Below, in pieces: positions 55,001 to 64,000 of a stretch of DNA of 64,000 bases (its first letter is position 1; every line of letters begins with the position of its first letter). A program made the translations under genes and the position numbers. Origin of the DNA: Chrysaora quinquecirrha (taxonomy: Eukaryota; Cnidaria; Scyphozoa; Semaeostomeae; Pelagiidae). The notes beneath the pieces are model-generated. The model worked only from the letters and a program-made list of their open reading frames with translations. It did not search any database and was not told the origin of the DNA. The stretch is from contig JACTAT010000001.1 of assembly GCA_014526335.1 (NCBI GenBank), positions 812,511 to 876,510 of the forward strand, given 5' to 3'.

Positions 55001-58000
55001 GAGCAAAAATCGCCCAAATTCGAGGGTTTCCAAATGGCTCCAAATCACCAAAAGTACCTCTTTTAGAGTAAAATAAGCCATCCCAGTGCCCTCTATTAGC
55101 CAAAATAAAGGTATTCTGGCCATAAAATCGACAAAATAAAACCCTTAAAAATCGGCCATTTTTGGCAAAAAGGCAAGGCTATACTAAGGCAAAATGAGCA
55201 AGAATCGCTCAAATTCGAGGGTTTTCAAATGGCTCCAAATCATCAAAAATACCTACTTTAAAGTAAAGTAAGCCATCCCAGTGCCCTCTATTAGTCAAAA
55301 TAAAGGTATTGTGGCCATAAAATCGACAAAATGAAACCCTTAAAAATCAGCCATTCTTGGCAAAAAAGGCAAGGCTATACTAAGGCAAAATGAGCAAAAA
55401 TCGCCTAAATTCGAGGGTTTTCAAATGGCTCCAAATCACCAAAAATACCTTTTTTAGAGTAAAATAAGCCACCCCAGTGCCCTCTATGAGCCAAAATAAG
55501 AGTATCCTGACCATAAAATCGACAAAATAAAACCCTTAAAAATCAGCCATTTTTGGCAAAAAAGGCAAGGCTATACTAAGGCAAAATGAGCAAAAATCGC
55601 CCAAATTCGAGGGTTTCCAAATGGCTCCAAATCACCAAAAATACCTCTTTTAGAGTAAAAGTAGCCATCCCAGTGCCTTCTATTAGCCAAAATAAAGGTA
55701 TTCTGGTCATAAAATCGACAAAATAAAACCCTTAAAAATCGGCCATTTTTGGCAAAAAAGGCAAGGCTATACTAAGGCAAAATGAGCAAAAATCGCCCAA
55801 ATTCGAGGGTTTCCAAATGGCTCCAAATCACCAAAAGTACCTCTTTTAGAGTAAAATAAGCCATCCCAGTGCCCTCTATTAGCCAAAATAAAGGTATTCT
55901 GGCCATAAAATCGACAAAATAAAACCCTTAAAAATCGGCCATTATTGGCAAAAAAGGCAAGGCTATACTAAGGCAAAATGAGCAAAAATCGCTCAAATTC
56001 GAGGGTTTTTAAATGGCTCCAAATCATCAAAAATACCTACTTTAAAGTAAAGTAAGCCATCCCAGTGCCCTCTATTAGTCAAAATAAAGGTATTGTGGCC
56101 ATAAAATCGACAAAATGAAACCCTTAAAAATCAGCCATTCTTGGCAAAAAAAGGCAAGGCTATACTAAGGCAAAATGAGCAAAAATCGCCATAAATTCGA
56201 GGGTATTCAAAATGGCTCCAAATCACCAAAACCAAAAGTACCTCTTTTAGAGTAAAATAAGCCACCCCAGTGCCCTCTATTAGCCAAAATAAAGGTATTC
56301 TGGCCATAAAACCGACAAAATAAAACCCTTAAAAATCAGCCATTTTTGGCAAAAAAGGCAAGGCTATACTAAGGCAAAATGAGCAAAAATCGCCCAAACT
56401 CGAGGGTTTCCAAACGGCTCCAAATCACCAAAAATACCTCTTTTAGAGTAAAATAAGCTATCCCAGTGCCCTCTATTAACCAAAATAAAGGTATTCTGGC
56501 CATAAAACCGACAAAATGAAACCCTTAAAAATCAGCCATTTTGGGCAAAAAAAATGGCAAGGCTTACTAAGGCAAAATGAAAAAATCGCCCAAACTCGGG
56601 GTTTCCAAACGGCTCCAAATCACCAAAATCTTTTAGAGTAAAATAAGCCTCCCAGTGCCCTCTATTAGCCAAAATAAAGGTATGCTGGCCATAAAATCGA
56701 CCAAAAAAGGCAAGGCTATACTAAGGCAAAATGAGCAAAAATCGCTCAAATTCGAGGGTTTCCAAATGGCTCTAAATCACCAAAATTACCTCTTTTAGAG
56801 TGAAATAAGCAATCCAAATGACCTCTATGAACCAAAATATAGGTATCCTGGCCATAAAGTCGACAAAATAAAACCCTTAAAAATCAGCCATTTTTGGCAA
56901 AAAAGGCAAGGCTATACTAAGGCAAAATGAGCAAAAATCGCCCAAATTCGAGGGTTTCCAAATGGCTCCAAATCACCAAAAATACCTCTTTTAGAGTAAA
57001 ATAAGCCATCCCAGTGCCCTCTATTAGCCAAAATAAAGGAAAATCAGCCATTTTTGGCAAAAAAGGCAAGGCTATACTAAGGCAAAATGAGCAAAAATCG
57101 CCCAAGTTCGAGGGTTTCAAAATGGCTCCAAATCACCAAAAATACCCCTTTTAGAGTAAAATAAGCCTCCCAGTGCCCTCTATTAGCCAAAATAAAGGTA
57201 TTCTGGCCATAAAACCGACAAAATAAAACCCTTAAAAATCAGCCATTTTTGGCAAAAAGGCAAGGTTATACTAAGGCAAAAGGAGCAAAAATCGCCCAAA
57301 CTCGAGGGTTTCCAAACGGCTCCAAATCACCAAAAATACCTCTTTTAGAGTAAAATAAGCGGTCCAAATGTCCTCTATGAGCCAAAATAAAGGTATCATG
57401 GCCATAAAATCGACAAAATAAAACCCTCAAAAATCAGCCATTTTGGCAAAAAAGGCAAGGCTATACTAAGGCAAAGTAGGCAAAAATCGCCCAAATTCGA
57501 GGGTTTCAAAATGGCTCCAAATCACCAAAAATACCTCTTTTAGAGTAAAATAAGCCTCCCAGTGCCCTCTATTAGCCAAAATAAAGGTATTCTGGCCATA
57601 AAACCGACAAAATAAAACCCTTAAAAATCAGCCATTTTGGCAAAAAGGCAAGGCTATACTAAGGCAAAATGAGCAAAAATCGCCCAAACTCGAGGGTTTC
57701 CAAACGGCTCCAAATCACCAAAAATACCTCTTTTAGAGTAAAATAAGCCTCCCAGTGCCTCTATTAGCCAAAATAAAGGTATTCTGGCCATAAAACCGAC
57801 AAAATAAAACCCTTAAAAATCAGCCATTTTTGGCAAAAAAGGCAAGGCTATACTAAGGCAAAATGAGCAAAAATCGCCCAAACTCGAGGGTTTCCAAACG
57901 GCTCCAAATCACCAAAAATACCTCTTTTAGAGTAAAATAAGCCTCCCAGTGCCCTCTATTAGCCAAAATAAAGGTATTCTGGCCATAAAACCGACAAAAT

Positions 58001-59172
58001 AAAACCCTTAAAAATCAGCCATTTTTGGCAAAAAAGGCAAGGCTATACTAAGGCAAAATGAGCAAAAATCGCCCAAACTCGAGGGTTTCCAAACGGCTCC
58101 AAATCACCAAAAATACCTCTTTTAGAGTAAAATAAGCCTCCCAGTGCCTCTATTAGCCAAAATAAAGGTATTCTGGCCATAAAACCGACAAAATAAAACC
58201 CTTAAAAATCAGACATTTTTGGCAAAAAAGGCAAGGCTATACTAAGGCAAAATGAGCAAAAATCGCCAAAATTTGAGGGTTTCCAAATGGCTCCAAATCA
58301 CCAAAAATACCTCTTTTAGAGTAAAATAAGCCTCCCAGTGCCCTCTATTAGCCAAAATAAAGGTATTCTGGCCATAAAACCGACAAAATAAAACCCTTAA
58401 AAATCAGACATTTTTGGCAAAAAAGGCAAGGCTATACTAAGGCAAAATGAGCAAAAATCGCCCAAACTCGAGGGTTTCCAAACGGCTCCAAATCACCAAA
58501 AATACCTCTTTTAGAGTAAAATAAGCCTCCCAGTGCCCTCTATTAGCCAAAATAAAGGTATTCTGGCCATAAAACCGACAAAATAAAACCCTTAAAAATC
58601 AGACATTTTTGGCAAAAAAGGCAAGGCTATACTAAGGCAAAATGAGCAAAAATCGCCAAAATTTGAGGGTTTCCAAATGGCTCCAAATCACCAAAAATAC
58701 CTCTTTTAGAGTAAAATAAGCCTCCCAGTGCCCTCTATTAGCCAAAATAAAGGTATTCTGGCCATAAAACCGACAAAATAAAACCCTTAAAAATCAGACA
58801 TTTTTGGCAAAAAAGGCAAGGCTATACTAAGGCAAAATGAGCAAAAATCGCCCAAACTCGAGGGTTTCCAAACGGCTCCAAATCACCAAAAATACCTCTT
58901 TTAGAGTAAAATAAGCGATTCTGATGCCCTCTATGAGCCAAGATAAAGGTATCCTGACCATAAAATCGACAAAATATAACCCTCAAAAATCGGCCATTTT
59001 TGGCAAAAAAGGCAAGGCTTAAAGCAAAATGGGCAAAAATCGCCCAAATTCGAGGGTTTCCAAATGGCTCCAAATCATCAAAAATACTTCTCTAAGAGTG
59101 AATTAAGCGACTCTGATGCCCTCTATGAGCCAAGATAAAGGTATCCTGGCCATTAAATTGACAAAATAAAAC
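52063..59172 (+). repeat. 196-bp satellite array, about 36 units
   Basis: CTAAGGCAAAATGAGCAAAA recurs at about 196-bp spacing (for example 52259, 52455, 52651). Units differ by substitutions and a few deletions; marker variants recur at multi-unit spacing. Minus-strand frames of up to 83 codons reflect the repeat and change frame each unit (196 is not a multiple of 3). Confidence 0.98.
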
Positions 59173-59312
59173 GTTCAAACATAGTTGGTCAAACATTGGC
59201 TATAAATTTGATGTTTGGCGTCGAAACATGTCGAAAACTGTGCTTTACAGAAAAGCTGATTGATGTCATTTGTTTTAGCTACAAACAATGTTTGGTCGCT
59301 TGGCCAGGGCCC
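59173..59312 (+). mobile_element. AAACATTG-family MITE at the satellite edge
   Basis: GTTCAAACATAGTTGGTCAA to CAATGTTTGGTCGCTTGGCC then AGGGCCC. The left end is merged with or cut by the last satellite unit. Confidence 0.65.
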
Positions 59313-59683
59313 AAGACTACAGATAAGCGGTTTTCATTGCATGGTCATAATGTACTGAAGAAAATGTCTGTGAAAATGTTGCGTGAATCTAGTCATTTAG
59401 TAGCAAAGAATTTCGTCAGAGGCATGAGTTAGCAGCAAAGAACGCAAAGAAGAAACAAGCTTTTATTTCGATTCTGTATTTTCTGCTATCAAGTTTAGTT
59501 GCTTTAACAATTCATAGAATCATTAATATTTCAATGCTATTATAAATATACGAGATGTATATATGAGATGTATTGTTTAATATAGGTTCATAATAGTGAC
59601 ATTTGTTTTGAGGTATATATTAACGCAACCTAAATGCTTTTTAGCATTGCTGAATGTGTATTCAGTGTTTCTAATAAAGAATA
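59313..59683. other. AT-rich non-coding stretch
   Basis: Nothing recognised. Confidence 0.35.
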
Positions 59684-59788
59684 CTACTTTTTTAGTTGAT
59701 TTACTGGCATCTTTCCATAGATCTTCTCAATCCTTGAATATTTGAGCGCACGCTCTTCACTTTTCTCATCAGGATGAGAGGATTCGAC
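59684..59788 (-). CDS. Possible terminal exon of the unrecognised minus-strand gene
   Basis: A frame ending in TAG at 59686-59684 reads VESSHPDEKSEERALKYSR then IEKIYGKMPVNQLKK, charged and protein-like. Pyrimidine-rich sequence and AG dinucleotides precede it on the minus strand. Its phase does not join directly to the exon at 60706-60935, so either another exon intervenes or this is chance. Confidence 0.3.
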   Translation of the reverse strand, partial: VESSHPDEKSEERALKYSRIEKIYGKMPVNQLKK

Positions 59789-59912
59789 TCTTCATTTGCA
59801 ACAAGAGAAACAAGGTCCTAGAAGAGATGATAATAATTTTAAATCAATTTTTATTACAGCATTCGTATAGGAGAATTTTACTGAGGATCGAGTCGACAAG
59901 AATATTGATCTA

Positions 59913-60297
59913 CACATTTTTTTTATAAGAAACCTGGCTCGGGGCCTAGTTCTAAAACTTTCTTAATTTTTGGCCCAAATTTAGTTCTAAAAGTTTCTTA
60001 GCATTTCTTAATTTAATGAAAATAAATTGCAGTAAAAACGATAAAAAACGTGAATATAGCAAGAAAATTATTAATATCTTTGTATTACAAAGAATTAGCC
60101 ATGCTGGTGCGAGAAATCGCACGGAAATGCTTGAGAATTGATTACTACGTCCACAAATGCGAAATCAGTATGTTGGAAAACTGACACAAAAATGTCTTAT
60201 GTTTCTTAACTCCTTCCTCCTAGTTCTAAAAGTTTCTTAACTTTTGGGGTGTCTAGTTCTAGGTTTCTTATAAACCGGTTTCTTATAAAAAAACGTG
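59913..60297 (-). mobile_element. MITE, AAGAAAC family
   Basis: CACATTTTTTTTATAAGAAA left end and TTCTTATAAAAAAACGTG right end, flanked by TA (59911-59912, 60298-60299). Reverse-oriented relative of 10979-11375, with the shared GGCCTAGTTCT and GTGCGAGAAATCGCACGGAA segments. Confidence 0.85.
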
Positions 60298-60335
60298 TAT
60301 TCGGGTTGGTATCTAGGCAAAGGCACCAGTATTAT

Positions 60336-60475
60336 TATAGTATTTATTCATTCCTTTATTTATTCATTCATTCATAAATTTATTCATTCATTTATTCAAT
60401 AATTTATTTATTCCTTTATTTCATTTTATTCTTTTCTTCATACATTATTCACTCACTCATTCATTCATCTACTCA
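60336..60475 (+). repeat. ATTC/ATTT microsatellite
   Basis: Imperfect TTCA/TTTA tetranucleotides for about 140 bp. Confidence 0.93.
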
Positions 60476-60705
60476 AATTTTCGGTTCGTGAAAAGTGACT
60501 TCGGGTGAAACTTTTCGGGTGAAACTTTCCGACCGGTCTGAGCCCTTATAAAATCGCAAACATTGAATCCTAAGAAAATCGACAATGCAAGCGCTAGCTT
60601 GTCGCTAAGATAGTAAAACTTTGCACTTGTATCAACATCTCTGAAAAATTTCGTTAATGGCAGCCGTTGGTCAATCTTAAATAATCACAATCAATCTTTA
60701 CTTAC

Positions 60706-60935
60706 TCTCTTGATTCCGTGAAGTTCTTGCGTGGCAGCAATAACTCCTTCGTTAGGAATATTGGACCTCTTGTATGCTGCCTGTCCAACCTTATGAAGCT
60801 CGTCCATATATCCATTGAAGTCTGTCTTCTTCTCTGCCATAAGAATATGATTAATTTGGCTGCGGAAGGCTGGCATCGAAATTTCGTGCTGTTCGTCAAC
60901 GACTCCCCTTGCCTTTGCATCCCACTTCTCAAAAC
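60706..60935 (-). CDS. Exon of an unrecognised minus-strand gene
   Basis: Minus-strand acceptor ATTTTCATCTCAG ends at 60936; donor GTAAGT begins at 60705. The exon supplies GT to a split Gly codon, then 76 codons in phase 0: FEKWDAKARGVVDEQHEISM, then PAFRSQINHILMAEKKTDFN, GYMDELHKVGQAAYKRSNIP, NEGVIAATQELHGIKR. Charged, soluble and mostly helical in look; no signal or membrane segment. It joins in frame to the upstream exon at 62624-62692. I do not recognise the family. Confidence 0.72.
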
Positions 60936-61134
60936 CTGAGATGAAAATAAAGAAATTAAGTAACGTAAACAAACAAACAAACAGCAGCTAATGAAGAATT
61001 CTTAACAAGCATTTTCGTAACAAACTAAGGGCATATTTAAAGTACTAAATGTTTTCCTTTGTATATTCAGGTAGAATTCTAAGAAACGGTAGTTTACGCG
61101 GTTTCAAAAGCATTCAAAGAAGGTGAATGTATTT

Positions 61135-61504
61135 GAAATGAAATGCTACAGAAGATTGCTGGGGATAACATGGAGAATGAGAATGACAAACGAAGAGGTA
61201 TGGCAAAAACAAAGAGACAAGATGAATGGGCAGGAAGCTGAACATCTAATAGACACCTTTAAAAAAGGAAATTGAGTTTTTTTGGACACCAAATAAGAAA
61301 AGATGGTCTGAAAAAAGCATCATTCCGGGAAAAGTGGAAGGCAGCAGAAATAGAGGACGGCCGAAAAGAGTGTTGGTGGACGACATCAAGCAATGGACAT
61401 CACTGAACGCAGTGCAACTTTACCAACGTGCTGAAGATAGAGAGGGTTGGAGGAAGTGTGTTGGCTCATGCGTGCACCAACGGCCTCCTGAGGCTATGGA
61501 ATGA
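61135..61504 (+). pseudogene. Decayed 3' end of a non-LTR retrotransposon (LINE)
   Basis: In several shifted frames it reads EMKCYRRLLGITWRM, TNEEV, KLSFFGHQIRKDGL, KVEGSRNRGRPKRVLVDDIK and AEDREGW. This is the well-known C-terminal region after the reverse transcriptase of many LINE proteins (FGH...R, GRPK, W...R). At least two frameshifts, a stop, and a GAA-rich 3' tail. It lies on the plus strand inside the intron of the minus-strand gene. Confidence 0.85.
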
Positions 61505-61589
61505 AGAAGAAGAAGAAAGGCTTTCTGTACATCTACGTCAACAGGTAGAATATATGGTAGAATTTGCAGAGATTCTCCCTTTCAATAGT

Positions 61590-61820
61590 TCTTTCCAAAT
61601 AGGTTTGGGTCGGCACAACATTTTCTGGCAGATGGTGGACCTCTTGAGACAGAGAGCCTTCTCTGGGTTCAACAGCCTGTATTGCAGTCATTGAGGAGAG
61701 GGGAGAGGTAATGCAGCAAATTGTGCTTCAAATTCACGTTTAACTGGAGTAGAATAGCAAGAAAGGATTCAAATCCTAGCTTTAACTGCTCAAGGAGGCA
61801 TTTAATCAAATATTTTCCTT
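61590..61820 (+). repeat. Dispersed repeat related to 604-830
   Basis: TTTCTGGCAGATGGTGGACC, GTCATTGAGGAGAGGGGAGA and CAAGGAGGCATTTAATCAAA correspond in order to the segment in Crk intron 1. Confidence 0.6.
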
Positions 61821-61822
61821 TC

Positions 61823-62455
61823 AGGGCCTGGTTATATGAAAGAAATTGTCCCGTCTAGACGGGATGAAAAATTACGAGGGTATTTTTGTCCCGGTGTTAT
61901 ATGGACAAAAATCATCCCGGCTTAGCGGGACGGGACGTTTTTTCTTTTTATGTGAGAAATTTAAAGTCTTATTTCTCATTTGAAATATCTCCTACCATAT
62001 CCGAAAACCATCTAAACTGCTTTGTTTTGGCACCTTCACCCGTAACCGCTGTCTTATCCGCCGTCATGCAAAATTTGTTTCGAAAATGCCTTTCTTACGC
62101 ATGCGTATACCTCTGAGGGTGAAAATTGTCCCGGCTGGCGAAGCGAATAATTTCTTCCACATAACCATGGGTGTTTAGACACTGCAGGGGTACATAAATT
62201 TTATGATACGAAAGAGACTCTTTCTGCATTATATCGTCCTTTTCTGTTTCCTATATCCTTCAACAACCACAAATTGAGCTTGAACAGGAGCCCAAGTTTG
62301 ATTTAGTCGCCATTTTGAAAGTTCTACAGCGAAGGGAGAACAGAGAAAAAGTTTTCTTTCTTTTAGCTCTTCAATGTCTCCTCCGCAGAAGCAAAGAAAA
62401 CTTTTCCTCCGCATACACATGCGGTGTCTAACCACCATAATATAACCAGGCCCTT
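61823..62455. mobile_element. Terminal-inverted-repeat element, AGGGCCTGGTTATAT
   Basis: AGGGCCTGGTTATAT at 61823 and ATATAACCAGGCCCT at 62440-62454 are perfect complements. GTCCCG/CGGGAC and GTCCCGTCTAGACGGGA words cluster near the left end and recur at 62130 (TTGTCCCGGCTGG). 633 bp, with no coding signal. Confidence 0.78.
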
Positions 62456-62623
62456 AGTGAGTTACATAAATCTTGCTTCCTGAGTTCCTCAGATATTTCA
62501 AAAGGCTAATAATTTCCGAAAAAGTACCTGGAGATTGAAATTACAAGGGCATGGATTGGAAACTTTTGAAAAATCTATCAGCGGGTTCTTAGGCGCTTAA
62601 TAGTAATACAATAATGGAATTAC

Positions 62624-62692
62624 CGTCTTTGGCCTCTTTGTACCAATGATGAAGATCACCTCTTTCCTCGTATGTGATGTTATGCTTGGATT
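62624..62692 (-). CDS. Upstream exon of the unrecognised minus-strand gene
   Basis: Minus-strand acceptor TTGTTTTTTTAG ending at 62693; donor GTAATT from 62623. Two bases complete a codon, then SKHNITYEERGDLHH, WYKEAKD, and a final G that pairs with GT of the exon at 60706-60935 to make Gly. The phase agreement across a 1.7-kb intron supports a real gene. Further 5' exons would lie to the right; none was identified. Confidence 0.65.
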
Positions 62693-62807
62693 CTAAAAAA
62701 ACAAAATCAATACTAATGTTAATAGCAAAATACACACGGTTAAACGTAGCGGTATGAAGAACTATACCGCATTTGTTGAACATTGAACAATTACATGCAT
62801 TTTTTAT

Positions 62808-63130
62808 ATAAGGAAATGCTTTGGGGGGTATCAAAACCCGTAAACCCGGAGGAAAATTGGGACAAACCCGAAAACCCGGATGACCTTAGTTTCAACAATT
62901 GTTTTAAGAATTTTTCACATTGATACCCTTTGTGAGGTTTAATACCCGAAAACCCGCACATTTTTACTACAATACCCGAAAGCCGAGTTAGGAAAATGGC
63001 AAAACCCGTTGCCCGTTAAATATAATTGACCCGAAAACCCGCACGATTTTTTGGAAAAACCCGAAAACCCGAGGGCGAAATCGGCCAAACCCGCAACCTG
63101 TGAAATCCCAAAGCCCCCCTCCTTTATAAG
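62808..63130 (-). mobile_element. Compact (MITE-like) version of the 3.75-kb element
   Basis: Read on the minus strand it starts AGGAGGGGGGCTTTGGGATT, runs through GGTTGCGGGTTTGGCCGATT and many CGGGTTTTCGGG words, and ends GATACCCCCCAAAGC. Both subterminal regions align with 48316-48560 and 51945-52055. Confidence 0.8.
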
Positions 63131-63550
63131 GAAGGTAGTAATCGGATAGGCAAAAACATATAGAATTTCTAGTAGTGGATCAGAGACCACTAAGAAAAAA
63201 TTACATCTTTTTCAATGAATGCTTTTTGTATTTTGTATTTTAACCACAATAAGCGATGGAAAATGGACAGGGCTATACAGCAGCCATAGTGTTTATATTG
63301 TGCCGCAAATGCACCTAGACCCTTAAAAGGAGTATGAAACATATATGTATATATTTAACTGTTTCCATTTTTACGTGTTTGTCTTCTGACACATTTATGA
63401 ACCTATGTTTCCTTGTAAATAGGTTTATTTTAAAGAAACACAAAGTAAAAAGTTTAGGAATTGTTATAGAATAATGAGTACTCAAATTTGACTGTTTGTT
63501 GAGGAATTTTACTGAGTTAAGCCGAAATTCTACAGCAAGCATACACATCC
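63131..63550. other. Non-coding stretch
   Basis: Nothing recognised. Confidence 0.35.
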
Positions 63551-63559
63551 ATTTCAGTA

Positions 63560-64000
63560 GTGCTTAACAACAACACACAGCATGCAAAAATACCACCACA
63601 TCAAGCAGAATAACCCATCACATCAAGCATAATAACCCACCACAGTAGTGCTAATCCACCACAGTACGCAAAAACACCACCACATCAAGCATAATAGCTC
63701 ATCGCATCAAGCATAATAACCCACCACAGTAATGCTTATCCACCACAGTACGCAAAAAATACCACCACATCAAGCATAATAGCTCATCACATCAAGCATA
63801 ATAACCCACCACAGTTCGCAAAAAATACCACCACCTCAAGCATAATAGCTCATCACATCAAGCATAATAACCCACCACAGTAGTGCTCACCCACCACAGT
63901 ACGCAAAAAATACCACCACATCAAGCATAATAGCTCATCACATCAAGCATAATAACCCACCACAGTAGTGCTTATCCACCACAGTACGCGAAAATGCTAC
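63560..64000 (+). repeat. CACCACATCAAGCATAATA minisatellite, running off the window
   Basis: CCACCACATCAAGCATAATA, ACCCACCACAGTAGTGCT and CCACCACAGTACGCAAAA alternate in units of about 85-110 bp. Confidence 0.92.

Noticed and set aside
52063..59172. CRISPR-like array or coding repeats
   Set aside because: The units abut with no spacers, the organism is a eukaryote, and the 196-bp period shifts frame every unit.

Overview
The window is nuclear DNA from an invertebrate animal. It is AT-rich, its genes are split by introns with GT...AG boundaries, and its families (a Crk-type SH2/SH3 adaptor, a heterotrimeric G-protein alpha subunit, a short-chain collagen) are metazoan. Most of the sequence is mobile or tandem repeat. 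I cannot place the phylum; a sponge, cnidarian or other marine invertebrate with many small DNA transposons would fit. No prokaryotic or organellar features are seen. Roughly 5% is convincing protein-coding sequence.

Layout. 1-9.9 kb: six exons (+ strand) of a Crk/CrkL adaptor gene whose start lies before the window and whose last exon is not found. Its introns hold SINE-like repeats, a CAT microsatellite, tRNA-like tandem repeats, a Tigger-type and a mariner-type non-autonomous transposon, and two TTAG-rich arrays joined by a duplicated piece of intron 2. 9.9-13.0 kb: non-coding, with a perfect 21-bp hairpin, one MITE and two SINEs. 13.038-24.721 and 24.808-36.497 kb: an almost identical direct tandem duplication of about 11.7 kb separated by 86 bp. 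Each copy carries one intronless, divergent G-alpha gene plus nested MITEs and a 115-bp tandem array. 37.5-47.0 kb: a secreted short-chain collagen gene (+ strand, seven coding exons). 48.2-59.2 kb: a 196-bp satellite with about 36 copies and higher-order structure, interrupted at 48.308-52.062 by a 3.75-kb element with terminal inverted repeats that contains a 134-codon basic-tailed reading frame. 59.7-62.7 kb: two phase-matched exons of an unrecognised minus-strand gene, with a decayed LINE 3' end and another inverted-repeat element in its intron. 63.55-64 kb: a minisatellite that runs off the window.

The Crk adaptor (phosphotyrosine signalling), G-alpha subunit (receptor signalling) and collagen (extracellular matrix) look like unrelated neighbours, not a cluster acting together. 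The most unusual material is the transposon population. Many MITE-like families here are each saturated with one family-specific short word in both orientations; one lineage exists in three versions (AAGAAAC, AAGCAAC, AAGGAAC) in which the variable base has changed across the whole element. The G-alpha protein is also unusual: it lacks most of switch III and has lost the P-loop glutamate that normally contacts it.
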